A stretch of 64,000 bases of DNA from Flavimarina sp. Hel_I_48 (GTDB lineage Bacteria; Bacteroidota; Bacteroidia; Flavobacteriales; Flavobacteriaceae). Location of the stretch: NCBI RefSeq assembly GCF_000733945.1, contig NZ_JPOL01000002.1, forward strand, positions 2,047,001 to 2,111,000, given 5' to 3'. Below the pieces are notes generated by a model. It was not told where the DNA came from and made no database searches. It saw only the letters and a list, made by a program, of their open reading frames with translations. This document shows positions 51,485 to 60,844 of this stretch, piece by piece. Position numbers and translations under genes: made by a program. How positions within the stretch are numbered: position 1 is the first letter of the stretch; each line of letters starts with the position of its first letter.

Positions 51485-52198
51485 ATGACAAAATTAAGCG
51501 TTAACGTAAATAAGATTGCCACATTGCGCAATGCCCGTGGTGGCAATATCCCCAATCTAATTAAAGTAGTTAGGGACATAGAACGATTTGGTGCACAAGG
51601 TATCACGATACACCCCAGACCAGACGAGCGTCATATAAAATATGAAGATGCCCGCGATCTAAAGAAAGTGGTGAGTACTGAGCTGAATATAGAAGGGAAT
51701 CCTCTGGAGAAGTTTATCTCGCTGGTTCTTGAAGTGAAGCCAGACCAGGTTACCCTGGTGCCAGACACCGTAGATGCTATTACTTCAAATGCGGGCTGGG
51801 ATACCCTAAAGAACAAATCTTTTTTGAAAGAGGTAATCGCGGAATTTAAAAGAAATGGGATAAGAACCTCCATTTTTGTGGATCCTGACAATAAAATGAT
51901 TGAAGGTGCAAAAGAAACGGGTACAGATCGTATAGAACTTTATACGGAAGCTTTTGCGACAGGTTTTGCCAATGCGAACAAAAATGCGGTAAAACCCTAT
52001 GCTGATGCCGCATTGTTTGCAGACGATCTGGGTCTTGGCATAAATGCCGGGCATGACCTTTCTCTCGATAATATAGAATTCTTCAATAACAGCGTTCCAC
52101 ATCTCATGGAAGTATCCATAGGGCATGCGCTGATAGCCGAAGCCTTATATATGGGACTTGAAGAAACGATTCACAAATACCTAGCCTTGCTAAAATGA
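51485..52198 (+). CDS. pdxJ: Pyridoxine 5'-phosphate synthase
   Basis: A 237-residue TIM-barrel enzyme that condenses 1-deoxyxylulose 5-phosphate with 3-amino-2-oxopropyl phosphate. Family segments are visible in order: [61 protein letters not shown] and [13 protein letters not shown]. It overlaps the next gene by 4 nt and is divergent from the CBS gene. Confidence 0.96.
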   Translation: MTKLSVNVNKIATLRNARGGNIPNLIKVVRDIERFGAQGITIHPRPDERHIKYEDARDLKKVVSTELNIEGNPLEKFISLVLEVKPDQVTLVPDTVDAITSNAGWDTLKNKSFLKEVIAEFKRNGIRTSIFVDPDNKMIEGAKETGTDRIELYTEAFATGFANANKNAVKPYADAALFADDLGLGINAGHDLSLDNIEFFNNSVPHLMEVSIGHALIAEALYMGLEETIHKYLALLK

Positions 52199-52965
52199 AA
52201 GATATCCATAGCAATATATTAGGCAAGGGGACCCCTTTTATCATACTTCACGGCTTTCTGGGCATGGGGGATAACTGGAAAACCCTGGGTGGGCGGTTTG
52301 CCGAAGCTGGTTATGAAGTACATCTTATAGATCAGCGCAATCATGGGCGCAGTGTAAATAGTGATGATTTTAGTTATGACCTCATGGCAGAAGACCTGAA
52401 AAAGTATTGCGACGAGCAAAAACTGGATCAGATCATCCTTTTGGGACATTCGATGGGAGGAAAAACAGCAATGAAATTTGCAGTCAACTACCCAGATCAA
52501 GTTTCAAAATTGCTTATTGCCGATATAGCACCAAAGTATTACGCACCACATCACGAGCAGATATTAGAAGGGCTCACTGCGCTACAGGCGAATGAGGACG
52601 CGCGTACCTCTCGTGGTGACGCAGATGAATTTCTAAAGCAATACATTCAGGAATGGGGAACCCGTCAGTTCCTGCTAAAAAACCTCTATTGGAAAAAAGA
52701 TAAGATTTTAGCGCTGCGCTTAAATTTACCGGTGCTTAAAAATGCCGGAGAGACCATAGGGGAGGCTCTTGAAGAAAATGAGCGCTATGAGGGAAAAACA
52801 CTTTTTCTGCGCGGAGGAAAATCCGCATATATAAAGGATTCTGATTTCAACCTTATAAAAACACATTTCCCAGAAAGTGAGGTTATAACAGTTCCTGATG
52901 CCGGTCATTGGTTACACGCCGAAAATCCTGATTTTTTTTACCGCGAAGTAATAAATTTTTTATAA
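52195..52965 (+). CDS. Alpha/beta-hydrolase (YbfF-like esterase)
   Basis: A 256-residue cytoplasmic hydrolase with the nucleophile elbow GHSMGG (Ser86), the oxyanion [10 protein letters not shown] and the catalytic His in [11 protein letters not shown]. The layout matches YbfF-type short-chain acyl esterases. Its start codon overlaps the pdxJ stop (ATGA), so it is translationally coupled to it. Substrate unknown. Confidence 0.88.
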   Translation: MKDIHSNILGKGTPFIILHGFLGMGDNWKTLGGRFAEAGYEVHLIDQRNHGRSVNSDDFSYDLMAEDLKKYCDEQKLDQIILLGHSMGGKTAMKFAVNYPDQVSKLLIADIAPKYYAPHHEQILEGLTALQANEDARTSRGDADEFLKQYIQEWGTRQFLLKNLYWKKDKILALRLNLPVLKNAGETIGEALEENERYEGKTLFLRGGKSAYIKDSDFNLIKTHFPESEVITVPDAGHWLHAENPDFFYREVINFL

Positions 52966-53076
52966 TATTACTACTAATTATTGCTATGCATGCATAATAA
53001 ATGGCTGTTTATTGCCGTTTTCTTAGTTATGCTGTGAATTTTTGAGGATATTAAAACAACCAATTACTATTTCCCC

Positions 53077-54351
53077 ATGAAAAAACTTTTAGGAATTTTA
53101 CTTTTTTTTAGCGCCTTTACTGCAGTCTATGCGGGTGGATACCGCGTTGCAATACAGGGTCAGCGTGGTCTCGCTATGGGGCACACCGGCGTTGCCTATG
53201 TAAATAGTGCAGAACTAGCCTTTTTTAACCCCGCTGGTCTTGTTTATCTGGAAGATCGCCTTAATATCTCGGCCGGTGTAAGTGGTGTTTTTTCTAATGT
53301 AACCTGGCAAAACGAGAATTTTGGGCAGGCATCAAAGACAGATAGTCCCATGGGAACACCCTTTTATCTTTATGCCTCCTACGCGGCCACAGATTGGCTT
53401 AGTGTAGGTCTTGCGGTTTATACGCCTTATGGCAGTAGTGTAGAATGGCCCACAGACTGGGCGGGTTCTCATCTGGTAAATAATATTGAGCTGCAGGCTA
53501 TTTTCGTTCAGCCATTGGTTTCCTTAAAAATTTCCGAAAAATTTAGTGTGGGCGGTGGACCTATTTTTGTTACCGGAAATGTGAATTTTAACCGGAATGC
53601 CAACCGTACCTTAACGGATCTGGAGGGCAACCGCGCAAACGTTACCGTTGACGACTCTGGCGTAACAAACTGGGGCTGGTCACTTGCAACGATGTTCAAC
53701 TTTACAGATCACTTTAGAATAGGTGCGCACTACCGTTCTGAAATCATACTTGACTCTAAAGATGGGGATGCGACTTTTGCCAATTTCCCAAACAATACAG
53801 GGCAGCCACTGGTGGTGAATCCTACAACGGTAATTCCTTCTAACGGTACAATTGGGTTTAATGCGTCCTTGCCCATGCCGGCAGAAATGACCGTGGGACT
53901 TTCTTATGACAAGGAGAAATGGGCGTTCAATTTTGATTACTCCAGGACGTATTGGGATGTATATAATAACCTGGACATACTATTTAGTAATGGCGGCGAG
54001 GCGATAAACCCACGGAATTATAAAAATTCCTCTACTTACAAATTCGGTGTACAGTATGATGCAAACGAACTGATTTCACTTAGGGCTGGTTATTATTTTG
54101 ACGAATCACCGGTTCAGGAAGGTTATTTTGCCCCGGAAACACCTAGAAACGATGCTGATGGTTTTACCGCTGGTGTTTCATTTACCGTCAATAGCCATCT
54201 GGCCATTGACGCGTCTTTTCTATACCTCCGTTTTGAAGAAGTAGATGCCTCATACAATTTCTATTCTGAAAATGGCCAAAATGTACCCTTCGGTGGAACC
54301 TACAAATCCAGTGCTTTTGTGCCAGGGATAGGAGTAAGTTACAAATTATAA
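53077..54351 (+). CDS. OmpP1/FadL-family outer-membrane transport protein
   Basis: A 424-residue beta-barrel with a signal peptide (MKKLLGILLFFSAFTAVYAG), the FadL-type hatch sequence YRVAIQGQRGLAMGHTGVA and a C-terminal GVSYKL. The family transports hydrophobic compounds such as fatty acids. It lies 11 nt before the SGNH lipoprotein gene, suggesting that released acyl chains are taken up. Confidence 0.9.
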   Translation: MKKLLGILLFFSAFTAVYAGGYRVAIQGQRGLAMGHTGVAYVNSAELAFFNPAGLVYLEDRLNISAGVSGVFSNVTWQNENFGQASKTDSPMGTPFYLYASYAATDWLSVGLAVYTPYGSSVEWPTDWAGSHLVNNIELQAIFVQPLVSLKISEKFSVGGGPIFVTGNVNFNRNANRTLTDLEGNRANVTVDDSGVTNWGWSLATMFNFTDHFRIGAHYRSEIILDSKDGDATFANFPNNTGQPLVVNPTTVIPSNGTIGFNASLPMPAEMTVGLSYDKEKWAFNFDYSRTYWDVYNNLDILFSNGGEAINPRNYKNSSTYKFGVQYDANELISLRAGYYFDESPVQEGYFAPETPRNDADGFTAGVSFTVNSHLAIDASFLYLRFEEVDASYNFYSENGQNVPFGGTYKSSAFVPGIGVSYKL

Positions 54352-54362
54352 GTTTAGCAAAA

Positions 54363-55937
54363 ATGATGAAAAATTATATCAAATATTCCGTAGTACTTGC
54401 ACTGGGTTTACTGGCCTGTGAGCCAGAATTGGAAAATCCCATTGATGAGGATGATTTTTATACTTCCGGCACGGCAGACCTTTCTAATTTTGTGGCTCTG
54501 GGTAACTCGCTTACCGCTGGTTATGCAGATGGCGCGTTGTACATTACCGGTCAGCAAAACTCCTTTCCCAATATTCTTGCAGGGCAATTTGCACTCGCAG
54601 GTGGTGGCGAATTTACCCAGCCTCTAATGGCCGACAACCTGGGTGGTTTTTCCGGTTTGGCAACATTTCCCAATAGGCTGGTCCTTTCCCCTGGCGGCGA
54701 CGGTCTCTCGCCCACACGCCTTGGCGGGACGCCCGCTACAGATTTTACTAATGTGCTTTCGGGGTCTTTTAATAATATGGGTGTTCCCGGCGCAAAGAGT
54801 TTTCACTTAGGTCTTGCAGGCTATGGTAGTGCGGCAGGCGTTTCCGCAGGTACTGCAAATCCATATTTCGTGAGGTTTGCTTCATCGCCAGATGCCACGG
54901 TAATAGCGGATGCTGTTGCTCAGAACCCCAGTTTTTTTACGCTTTGGATAGGTAACAACGATATACTTTCTTTTGCTACCAGTGGCGGGGTAGGTATAGA
55001 TCAAACGGGTAACCTTGATCCTGCGACCTACGGTTCTAGCGATATTACAGATCCTAATGTATTCGCCTCTGTTTACAATACTTATGTGAGTGTTCTTACC
55101 GGCCTTACTCCAGATGGTATTCTTGTAAATATACCAGATGTGACCTCCATACCTTATTTTACCACCGTTCCATTTGCACCGCTAAATCCGGCAAGTCCAG
55201 ATTTTGGCGCGCAGATTCCTACCTTAAATGCAACATTTGCCCCCATAAACCAGGCGTTTGCATTTTTGGGAGTTCCTGAACGTTCTATTCAGTTTAGTGC
55301 AAATGCTGCCAGTGCGGTCGTGATTATGGATGAGTCTATGCCTAATATCTCCCAGCAGCTGACCCAGGTTTTGATAGGTGGTGGACTTGATGCTGGTACT
55401 GCGACAGTCCTGGGACAGCAGTTTGGGCAGGCCCGCCAGGCGAATGAAAATGATTTGCTTGTACTTCCCAGCTCTTCCATTATAGGAGAGCCTAATGCAG
55501 AATATATGCAGCAACTTATTGCTATGGGAGTGCCGGAGCAGTTTGCCGCACAACTTTCGGTAAATGGAATAACCTATCCGCTTCAGGATCAATATACATT
55601 GACCGCTAGCGAACAGGAAATGGTCTCTACAGCTCAGCGTGCATATAATCAAACCATTGCTGCACTTGCCGCTGCTAATGATCTTATACTTATAGATGCG
55701 GAAGCAATTTTAAACCAATTAGCAGATGGCGGGATTTCCTATGATTCTGGAATGTTGACATCAACTTTTGCTACCGGCGGCGCGTTTTCATTAGATGGCG
55801 TTCATCCCACACCACGCGGGTATGCATACCTTGCGAATGAAATGATCGCAGCGATCAATAAAAAATATGAAGCGAATATCCCAAGGGTAAATCTAGGCGA
55901 TTACAATACGATCAGCGTTTCTGCCAGCGCAGACTAA
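54363..55937 (+). CDS. SGNH/GDSL-type lipoprotein esterase
   Basis: A 524-residue lipoprotein (lipobox GLLAC, Cys19) with the SGNH layout: nucleophile Ser49 in ALGNSLTAGY (variant of GDSL), the Asn in IGNNDIL (about residue 200), and Asp/His in DGVHPTPRGY (about residues 478-487). It is longer than most GDSL enzymes because of a large insertion in the middle. It is probably a surface or periplasmic lipase and lies in an operon with FadL. Confidence 0.88.
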   Translation: MMKNYIKYSVVLALGLLACEPELENPIDEDDFYTSGTADLSNFVALGNSLTAGYADGALYITGQQNSFPNILAGQFALAGGGEFTQPLMADNLGGFSGLATFPNRLVLSPGGDGLSPTRLGGTPATDFTNVLSGSFNNMGVPGAKSFHLGLAGYGSAAGVSAGTANPYFVRFASSPDATVIADAVAQNPSFFTLWIGNNDILSFATSGGVGIDQTGNLDPATYGSSDITDPNVFASVYNTYVSVLTGLTPDGILVNIPDVTSIPYFTTVPFAPLNPASPDFGAQIPTLNATFAPINQAFAFLGVPERSIQFSANAASAVVIMDESMPNISQQLTQVLIGGGLDAGTATVLGQQFGQARQANENDLLVLPSSSIIGEPNAEYMQQLIAMGVPEQFAAQLSVNGITYPLQDQYTLTASEQEMVSTAQRAYNQTIAALAAANDLILIDAEAILNQLADGGISYDSGMLTSTFATGGAFSLDGVHPTPRGYAYLANEMIAAINKKYEANIPRVNLGDYNTISVSASAD

Positions 55938-55964
55938 AATTTCTGAATTTGCTTTAAATGATAA

Positions 55965-55992
55965 AAAAATCGGCCTTTTTAGGCCGATTTTT
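55965..55992 (+). terminator. Terminator after the FadL-SGNH operon
   Basis: AAAAATCGGCC and GGCCGATTTTT form a perfect stem around a T-rich loop, about 27 nt after the stop codon. The stem is symmetrical and could work on both strands. Confidence 0.88.
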
Positions 55993-56047
55993 GTTGGTTT
56001 TAAGGCTATTTTTAGCTGTTTTTTGACAAAAATGAAATCCTATTTCT

Positions 56048-56389
56048 ATGAAAATACTATTAAAATTAGTGGTTACTGCCATTGCCGTGCTCGTTTTGGC
56101 CAACCTGCTACCGGGGATCTATGTAGATTCATTCTGGACATCGCTTGTCGTGGCCGTTGTTCTGGGTTTGCTTCGGTTGATCGTTAAACCTGTCCTTGTG
56201 CTGTTGACGCTTCCCATTACCTTACTTACTTTAGGTCTGTTCCTCCTTATTGTCAATGCGATCATTATTTTGATGGCGGGATATCTTGTTTCAGGTTTTG
56301 GGGTAGAAAGTATTTGGTACGCATTGATATTTAGCGTGCTTTTATCCTTATTACAGTCCGTTCTTTTCGGTTTAATTAAAGAGGAATAG
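56048..56389 (+). CDS. Phage holin family / YvlD-like membrane protein
   Basis: A 113-residue protein made of four hydrophobic spans with short loops. The family motif NLLPGIYVDSFWTSLVVAVVLGLLRLIVKPVL is typical of Mmp37/YvlD-type 'phage holin family' proteins. Despite the name there is no phage context; the role in envelope stress is not known. It stands alone between a terminator and the tig promoter. Confidence 0.85.
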   Translation: MKILLKLVVTAIAVLVLANLLPGIYVDSFWTSLVVAVVLGLLRLIVKPVLVLLTLPITLLTLGLFLLIVNAIIILMAGYLVSGFGVESIWYALIFSVLLSLLQSVLFGLIKEE

Positions 56390-56509
56390 GACACGATTTG
56401 CCATTTGACAAATGCTAATCTGAGCAATATTAAAATCTGCTTTTCCGTATTTTTTTGTGCTTTTCATCTAAATGTCTGGCAGATGAATACGACTCTCTAA
56501 TATGGAAAC

Positions 56510-56540
56510 TTGGCAAGGATGCAAAAAAAGTGTACTTTTG
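56510..56540 (+). promoter_or_regulatory. tig promoter
   Basis: TTG (56510-56512), a 20-nt spacer and TACTTTTG (56533-56540). The ATG of tig follows 36 nt later. Confidence 0.65.
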
Positions 56541-56576
56541 CACTCCAATTTTTATCTCCAAAATTCTATATAGCAA

Positions 56577-57896
56577 ATGAATATCACAAGAGAAAATAAA
56601 GACGAGCTTAATGCGGTAGTAACCGTTGAGATTGCAAAAGATGATTACAACGAGAAAGTTCAGAAAATACTGAAGGATTACCGTAAATCTGCCAACATCC
56701 CCGGTTTTAGAAAAGGTCATGTGCCCATGGGACTTGTGAAAAAACAATACGGAAAGGCTGTGCTGGTAGAAGAGGTAAACAAATTATTGCAAAGTTCCCT
56801 TCAGAAATACCTTACCGAAGAAAAATTAGAAGTGCTGGGCAACCCATTACCTAAAGATCAGCAAGATCTTAACTGGGATTCTGAAGATTACAAATTTGAG
56901 TTCGAGCTTGGGCTTGCGCCAAAATTTGAACTTGACCTGAGTCCGAAAAAAGAAATTACCGCTTATAAAATTGTGGCAGATGATAAAATGCTTGACAATC
57001 AGGTAAAAACGATCCAGAAGCAATACGGTAAAATAAAGAGCCAGGACGAAGTAGCGGAAGGCGTGGAGATCACAGGTTCTTTTATTAATGAAGACGCTGA
57101 GGTAAACAAGCACACCACTTTTGAAATCAGCAAACTTGCAGATGCCCCTAAAAAAGAGTTCATCGGTAAAAAAGAAGGCGATACGGTTACCATAAATACA
57201 AAAGGCCTCTTTACGGAAGATGCCAACTATTTTGCGCACCTGGGTCTTAAAAAAGAAGAAGCTGAAGAGAAGAATGCTGATGTAACGTTGAAGATAGAAG
57301 AGATCAACCTGCGCGAACCAGCAGAATTGAACAAAGAGCTTTTTGATAAACTTTACGGGGAAGACGCCGTAAAAAGTGAAGAAGAATTAAAAGCTAAAAT
57401 CAAAGAGGAAGCGGAAGCCCAATTTGAACAACAAAGCGATCAGCAGTTGCTCAACGATGTGACTGAAACCCTTCTTGAAGAAACCAAATTTGACCTGCCA
57501 TCTGAATTTTTGACACGTTGGATACAACGTTCAGGAGAAAAAGAATTAACGGAAGAAGAAGCAAAAGCAGAATTTGAACGTTCAGAAAAAGGACTGCGTT
57601 ACCAGCTTATAGAAGGTAAGATCATAGCAGACAATGAGTTGCAGATCACTTTTGAGGAAATCAAATCTTATGCTAAAGAAATGATCAAGGCGCAAATGGC
57701 ACAATACGGTCAGGCAGATCCAGAGGAGAAACAATTAGATGATATCGCGGCACGTATATTGAGCAACCAGGATGAAGTAAAGCGACTTTCTGAACAGTTG
57801 ATGAACAAAAAGTTATTGGAATTTTTTAAAGAGAAAGTAAACACAAAAACCAAGGAAGTAAGTTTTGATGATTTTGTGAAAGAAGTTTATAACTAG
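56577..57896 (+). CDS. tig: Trigger factor
   Basis: A 439-residue ribosome-associated chaperone. The N-terminal ribosome-binding domain includes the signature IPGFRKGHVPMGLVKKQYG (about residues 40-58), and the C-terminal helical arms follow. The middle PPIase domain is divergent, as usual in Bacteroidota. The gene lies in the standard tig-clpP-clpX order and has its own promoter and terminator. Confidence 0.93.
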   Translation: MNITRENKDELNAVVTVEIAKDDYNEKVQKILKDYRKSANIPGFRKGHVPMGLVKKQYGKAVLVEEVNKLLQSSLQKYLTEEKLEVLGNPLPKDQQDLNWDSEDYKFEFELGLAPKFELDLSPKKEITAYKIVADDKMLDNQVKTIQKQYGKIKSQDEVAEGVEITGSFINEDAEVNKHTTFEISKLADAPKKEFIGKKEGDTVTINTKGLFTEDANYFAHLGLKKEEAEEKNADVTLKIEEINLREPAELNKELFDKLYGEDAVKSEEELKAKIKEEAEAQFEQQSDQQLLNDVTETLLEETKFDLPSEFLTRWIQRSGEKELTEEEAKAEFERSEKGLRYQLIEGKIIADNELQITFEEIKSYAKEMIKAQMAQYGQADPEEKQLDDIAARILSNQDEVKRLSEQLMNKKLLEFFKEKVNTKTKEVSFDDFVKEVYN

Positions 57897-57923
57897 AGCC
57901 TTAGTAGAAAATATAGTATCTTT

Positions 57924-57957
57924 AAGGCGTTTGACCTAGTTAGTTAAACGCCTTTTG
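57924..57957 (+). terminator. Terminator after tig
   Basis: AAGGCGTTT and AAACGCCTT form a 9-bp stem followed by TTGTTTT. It separates tig from clpP. Confidence 0.75.
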
Positions 57958-58064
57958 TTTTCTGGTTAGGATCGTTTTACCCGCTAAGTAAACTGAAAAT
58001 AATGTGAAACTTCCAGCCCTATAATGGTACTGGAAAGATTCAATTTAAGGTAAAGAAGAAAAAA

Positions 58065-58754
58065 ATGGATTATAATAAAGAATTTAAGGATTTTGCGACT
58101 AAAGATCAGGGAGTCAACAGTATGTACTACGACCAGATCATGAGCAGCATGTATCCCGTGTCCCTGACACCTAATATTATTGAGGAGCGTCAGATGAACG
58201 CGGTTGCCATGGACGTTTTTTCCAGGCTGATGATGGATCGTATCATCTTTATGGGAACCGGTATTAACGACCAGGTGGCAAATATCATACAGGCACAGCT
58301 TCTGTTTCTTGCCAGTACAGATTCCTCAAGGGATATCCAGATATATATCAACTCTCCGGGAGGTAGCGTTTATGCAGGTCTGGGTATTTATGACACCATG
58401 CAGTTTATCGCACCAGACGTAGCTACGATTTGTACCGGTATGGCAGCGTCTATGGCCGCAGTACTTCTTGCAGCAGGGGAAAAAGGAAAACGAAGCGGTT
58501 TGACACATTCCCGTGTCATGATCCATCAGCCTATGGGCGGTGCTCAGGGTATGGCCAGTGATATTGAGATCACGGCCCGTGAGATTTTGACTTTAAAAGA
58601 AGAGCTTTATAAGATCCTCGCAAACCATTCTGGTCAATCGTATGAAAAAATAAACGAGGATAGTGACCGTGATTACTGGATGAAGGCAGATAAAGCCTTG
58701 GAATATGGTATGATAGATGAAATCCTGACCAGGGACAATACCAAGAAAAAATAA
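58065..58754 (+). CDS. clpP: ATP-dependent Clp protease proteolytic subunit
   Basis: A 229-residue serine protease subunit with catalytic Ser129 in GMAASMAAV and His154 in SRVMIHQPMGG. It forms the tetradecameric barrel fed by ClpX. A short N-terminal extension is present compared with the E. coli mature form. clpX follows after about 150 nt on the same strand. Confidence 0.96.
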   Translation: MDYNKEFKDFATKDQGVNSMYYDQIMSSMYPVSLTPNIIEERQMNAVAMDVFSRLMMDRIIFMGTGINDQVANIIQAQLLFLASTDSSRDIQIYINSPGGSVYAGLGIYDTMQFIAPDVATICTGMAASMAAVLLAAGEKGKRSGLTHSRVMIHQPMGGAQGMASDIEITAREILTLKEELYKILANHSGQSYEKINEDSDRDYWMKADKALEYGMIDEILTRDNTKKK

Positions 58755-58907
58755 GGCTGCAAAGCGTATGAAGCCTTGACAAAACGTCATAAACAGATCG
58801 TATCTAACGCTATTGCGAAGTACCCCACTCAATAGTTCATAAGATAATTTGTGCGCATTCAAAATAACAAAGTATACGCTAAAAGTGGGATTTTAAAACA
58901 CTAGATT

Positions 58908-60140
58908 ATGGCTAAAGAAGAGTTAGAATGCTCATTTTGTGGAAGAAAAAAACCGGAAACCAATCTGCTTATCGCAGGTCTGGATGCCCATATTTGTGAT
59001 CGTTGTATAGAACAAGCACATGGTATTGTTCTGGAAGAATCAAAAGAGACCCAGAACGGCGATCTCTCCAAAGATTTGATGCTTAAAAAGCCAAAGGAGA
59101 TCAATGCTTTTCTGGATCAATATATTATAGGGCAGGAGTATACCAAGAAGGTTATGGCCGTTGCGGTATATAACCACTATAAGCGTCTGGTTCAGCCCGG
59201 AAATGATGAAGATATAGATATTCAAAAGAGTAATATCATCATGGTAGGGCAGACCGGTACCGGAAAAACCTTAATGGCCAAGACCATTGCCCGTATGCTT
59301 AACGTACCCCTCGCAATCGTGGATGCAACAGTACTTACAGAAGCAGGTTATGTAGGTGAAGATGTGGAAAGTATCCTTACACGCTTGTTACAGGCAGCAG
59401 ACTACGATCTTGAAAAAGCACAACGTGGTATTGTTTTTATTGATGAGATTGACAAAATCGCACGCAAGAGCGACAATCCTTCCATTACACGTGATGTAAG
59501 TGGTGAAGGCGTTCAACAAGCTTTATTGAAACTGCTGGAAGGGACAACGGTAAACGTTCCGCCAAAAGGGGGTAGAAAGCATCCAGATCAAAAGTTCATT
59601 GAAGTAAATACTGAAGATATCCTGTTTATCGCCGGTGGTGCCTTTGACGGTATCGAGCGCGTGATCAGTAAACGCCTTAATATGCAGGCGGTAGGTTTTA
59701 GCGCAAGTAAAAATGAAGATGTTTACGAGAAGGATAACCTACTGAAATATATCATTCCGAAGGATCTTAAGGATTTCGGTCTGATCCCCGAGATTATAGG
59801 TCGTCTGCCCGTACTTACATACATGAACCCACTGGATAAAGAAGCACTTCGCGCCATTCTTACAGAGCCTAAAAATGCCATTATCAAACAATACCAGAAG
59901 CTGTTTGAAATGGATGAGGTCGAATTTGAGATTACCGGTGAAGCTTTAGACTATATTGTGGGCAAAGCGATGGAATATCAGTTGGGCGCCCGTGGACTTC
60001 GTTCTTTATGCGAAGCGATCCTTACCGATGCCATGTTTGAACTACCAAGTTCTGAAGAAACGGAATTAAAGGTTACCCGCGATTATGCAGAGCGGAAGTT
60101 GGCCAAATCAACCATTAAAAAGTTGAAAGCGGCCTCTTAG
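58908..60140 (+). CDS. clpX: ATP-dependent Clp protease ATP-binding subunit ClpX
   Basis: A 410-residue AAA+ unfoldase: the N-terminal zinc finger (Cys8, Cys11, Cys30 and Cys33) is followed by Walker A GQTGTGKT (114-121), Walker [12 protein letters not shown], and the pore loop GYVGEDVE. It unfolds tagged proteins for ClpP. It is followed by a strong terminator. Confidence 0.97.
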   Translation: MAKEELECSFCGRKKPETNLLIAGLDAHICDRCIEQAHGIVLEESKETQNGDLSKDLMLKKPKEINAFLDQYIIGQEYTKKVMAVAVYNHYKRLVQPGNDEDIDIQKSNIIMVGQTGTGKTLMAKTIARMLNVPLAIVDATVLTEAGYVGEDVESILTRLLQAADYDLEKAQRGIVFIDEIDKIARKSDNPSITRDVSGEGVQQALLKLLEGTTVNVPPKGGRKHPDQKFIEVNTEDILFIAGGAFDGIERVISKRLNMQAVGFSASKNEDVYEKDNLLKYIIPKDLKDFGLIPEIIGRLPVLTYMNPLDKEALRAILTEPKNAIIKQYQKLFEMDEVEFEITGEALDYIVGKAMEYQLGARGLRSLCEAILTDAMFELPSSEETELKVTRDYAERKLAKSTIKKLKAAS

Positions 60141-60157
60141 AATCATAGGAGTAGAAT

Positions 60158-60197
60158 AAAAAACCTGTCTGATTTGAAAGAATCAGACAGGTTTTTT
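60158..60197 (+). terminator. Terminator after clpX
   Basis: AAAAAACCTGTCTGATT and its perfect complement around TGAAAG, ending in a T-run. It also faces the minus-strand pentapeptide gene and may work on both strands. Confidence 0.9.
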
Positions 60198-60251
60198 TAT
60201 GCTTTATAGGTTTAAAAATTAATAAAGCTTATTTATTCGAAAACAGGATAT

Positions 60252-60827
60252 TCAATCTAAAATCAGATCATATTTAGATAACAATCCCTGCAAGGCTGGC
60301 CAGGAGAATTTCGCTTTGCGCACTTTATTTTCTTCAAGATTGATACGGTAATTTAGGGCAGACCGAAAATCAGCACCGCTCAGATTGGTATTTTCAAAAG
60401 TAGTCCCCGCAAAATCTGATAGATCAAAAATGGCCTGACTTGCATCACATTCAGAAAAATTGGCTTCTTTGATAGAGCAATCTAAAAATGAGGTTTTAGC
60501 GATTTTTTTACCGGTAAAATCAGAAAAATCAAGTACGCAGTGATCAAAATTCACAGAAAATAAAAAGTCGCTGCACACGCTAAAGTTGACCCCCAGTAAG
60601 GTACAATCCTGAAAAGAGCAAGAGTCCAACTGACTTGTATCAAGTTTGAGCATCTTAAGATTGCATCCCGTAAAAGTACAATTAGTAAACGTACAGGAAA
60701 GAAAACAGGCTTCAGAAAAATCACAAGCTATAAAAGAGCAACCGTCATATTCCACATGGCGTATAGTCCTGGAAGGAGACTTTAGTTTTTCAAAATCGGT
60801 ATCTAGATAATGGGATTCGGTCATCAT
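60252..60827 (-). CDS. Pentapeptide-repeat protein
   Basis: A 191-residue protein consisting largely of pentapeptide repeats with central Phe or Leu (for example CDFSEACFLSCTFTNCTFTG and NLSGADFRSALNYR), which fold as a right-handed quadrilateral beta-helix. Some members (Qnr-like) protect DNA gyrase, but the family is diverse. It begins 18 nt downstream of the GH3 gene and is likely cotranscribed with it. Confidence 0.9.
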   Translation of the reverse strand: MMTESHYLDTDFEKLKSPSRTIRHVEYDGCSFIACDFSEACFLSCTFTNCTFTGCNLKMLKLDTSQLDSCSFQDCTLLGVNFSVCSDFLFSVNFDHCVLDFSDFTGKKIAKTSFLDCSIKEANFSECDASQAIFDLSDFAGTTFENTNLSGADFRSALNYRINLEENKVRKAKFSWPALQGLLSKYDLILD

Positions 60828-60844
60828 TTCGGTAAAAAAAGGTC

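Noticed and set aside
56048..56389. Prophage signal from the 'holin' name
   Set aside because: No lysin, terminase, capsid or integrase genes are nearby; this family is a common chromosomal membrane protein.
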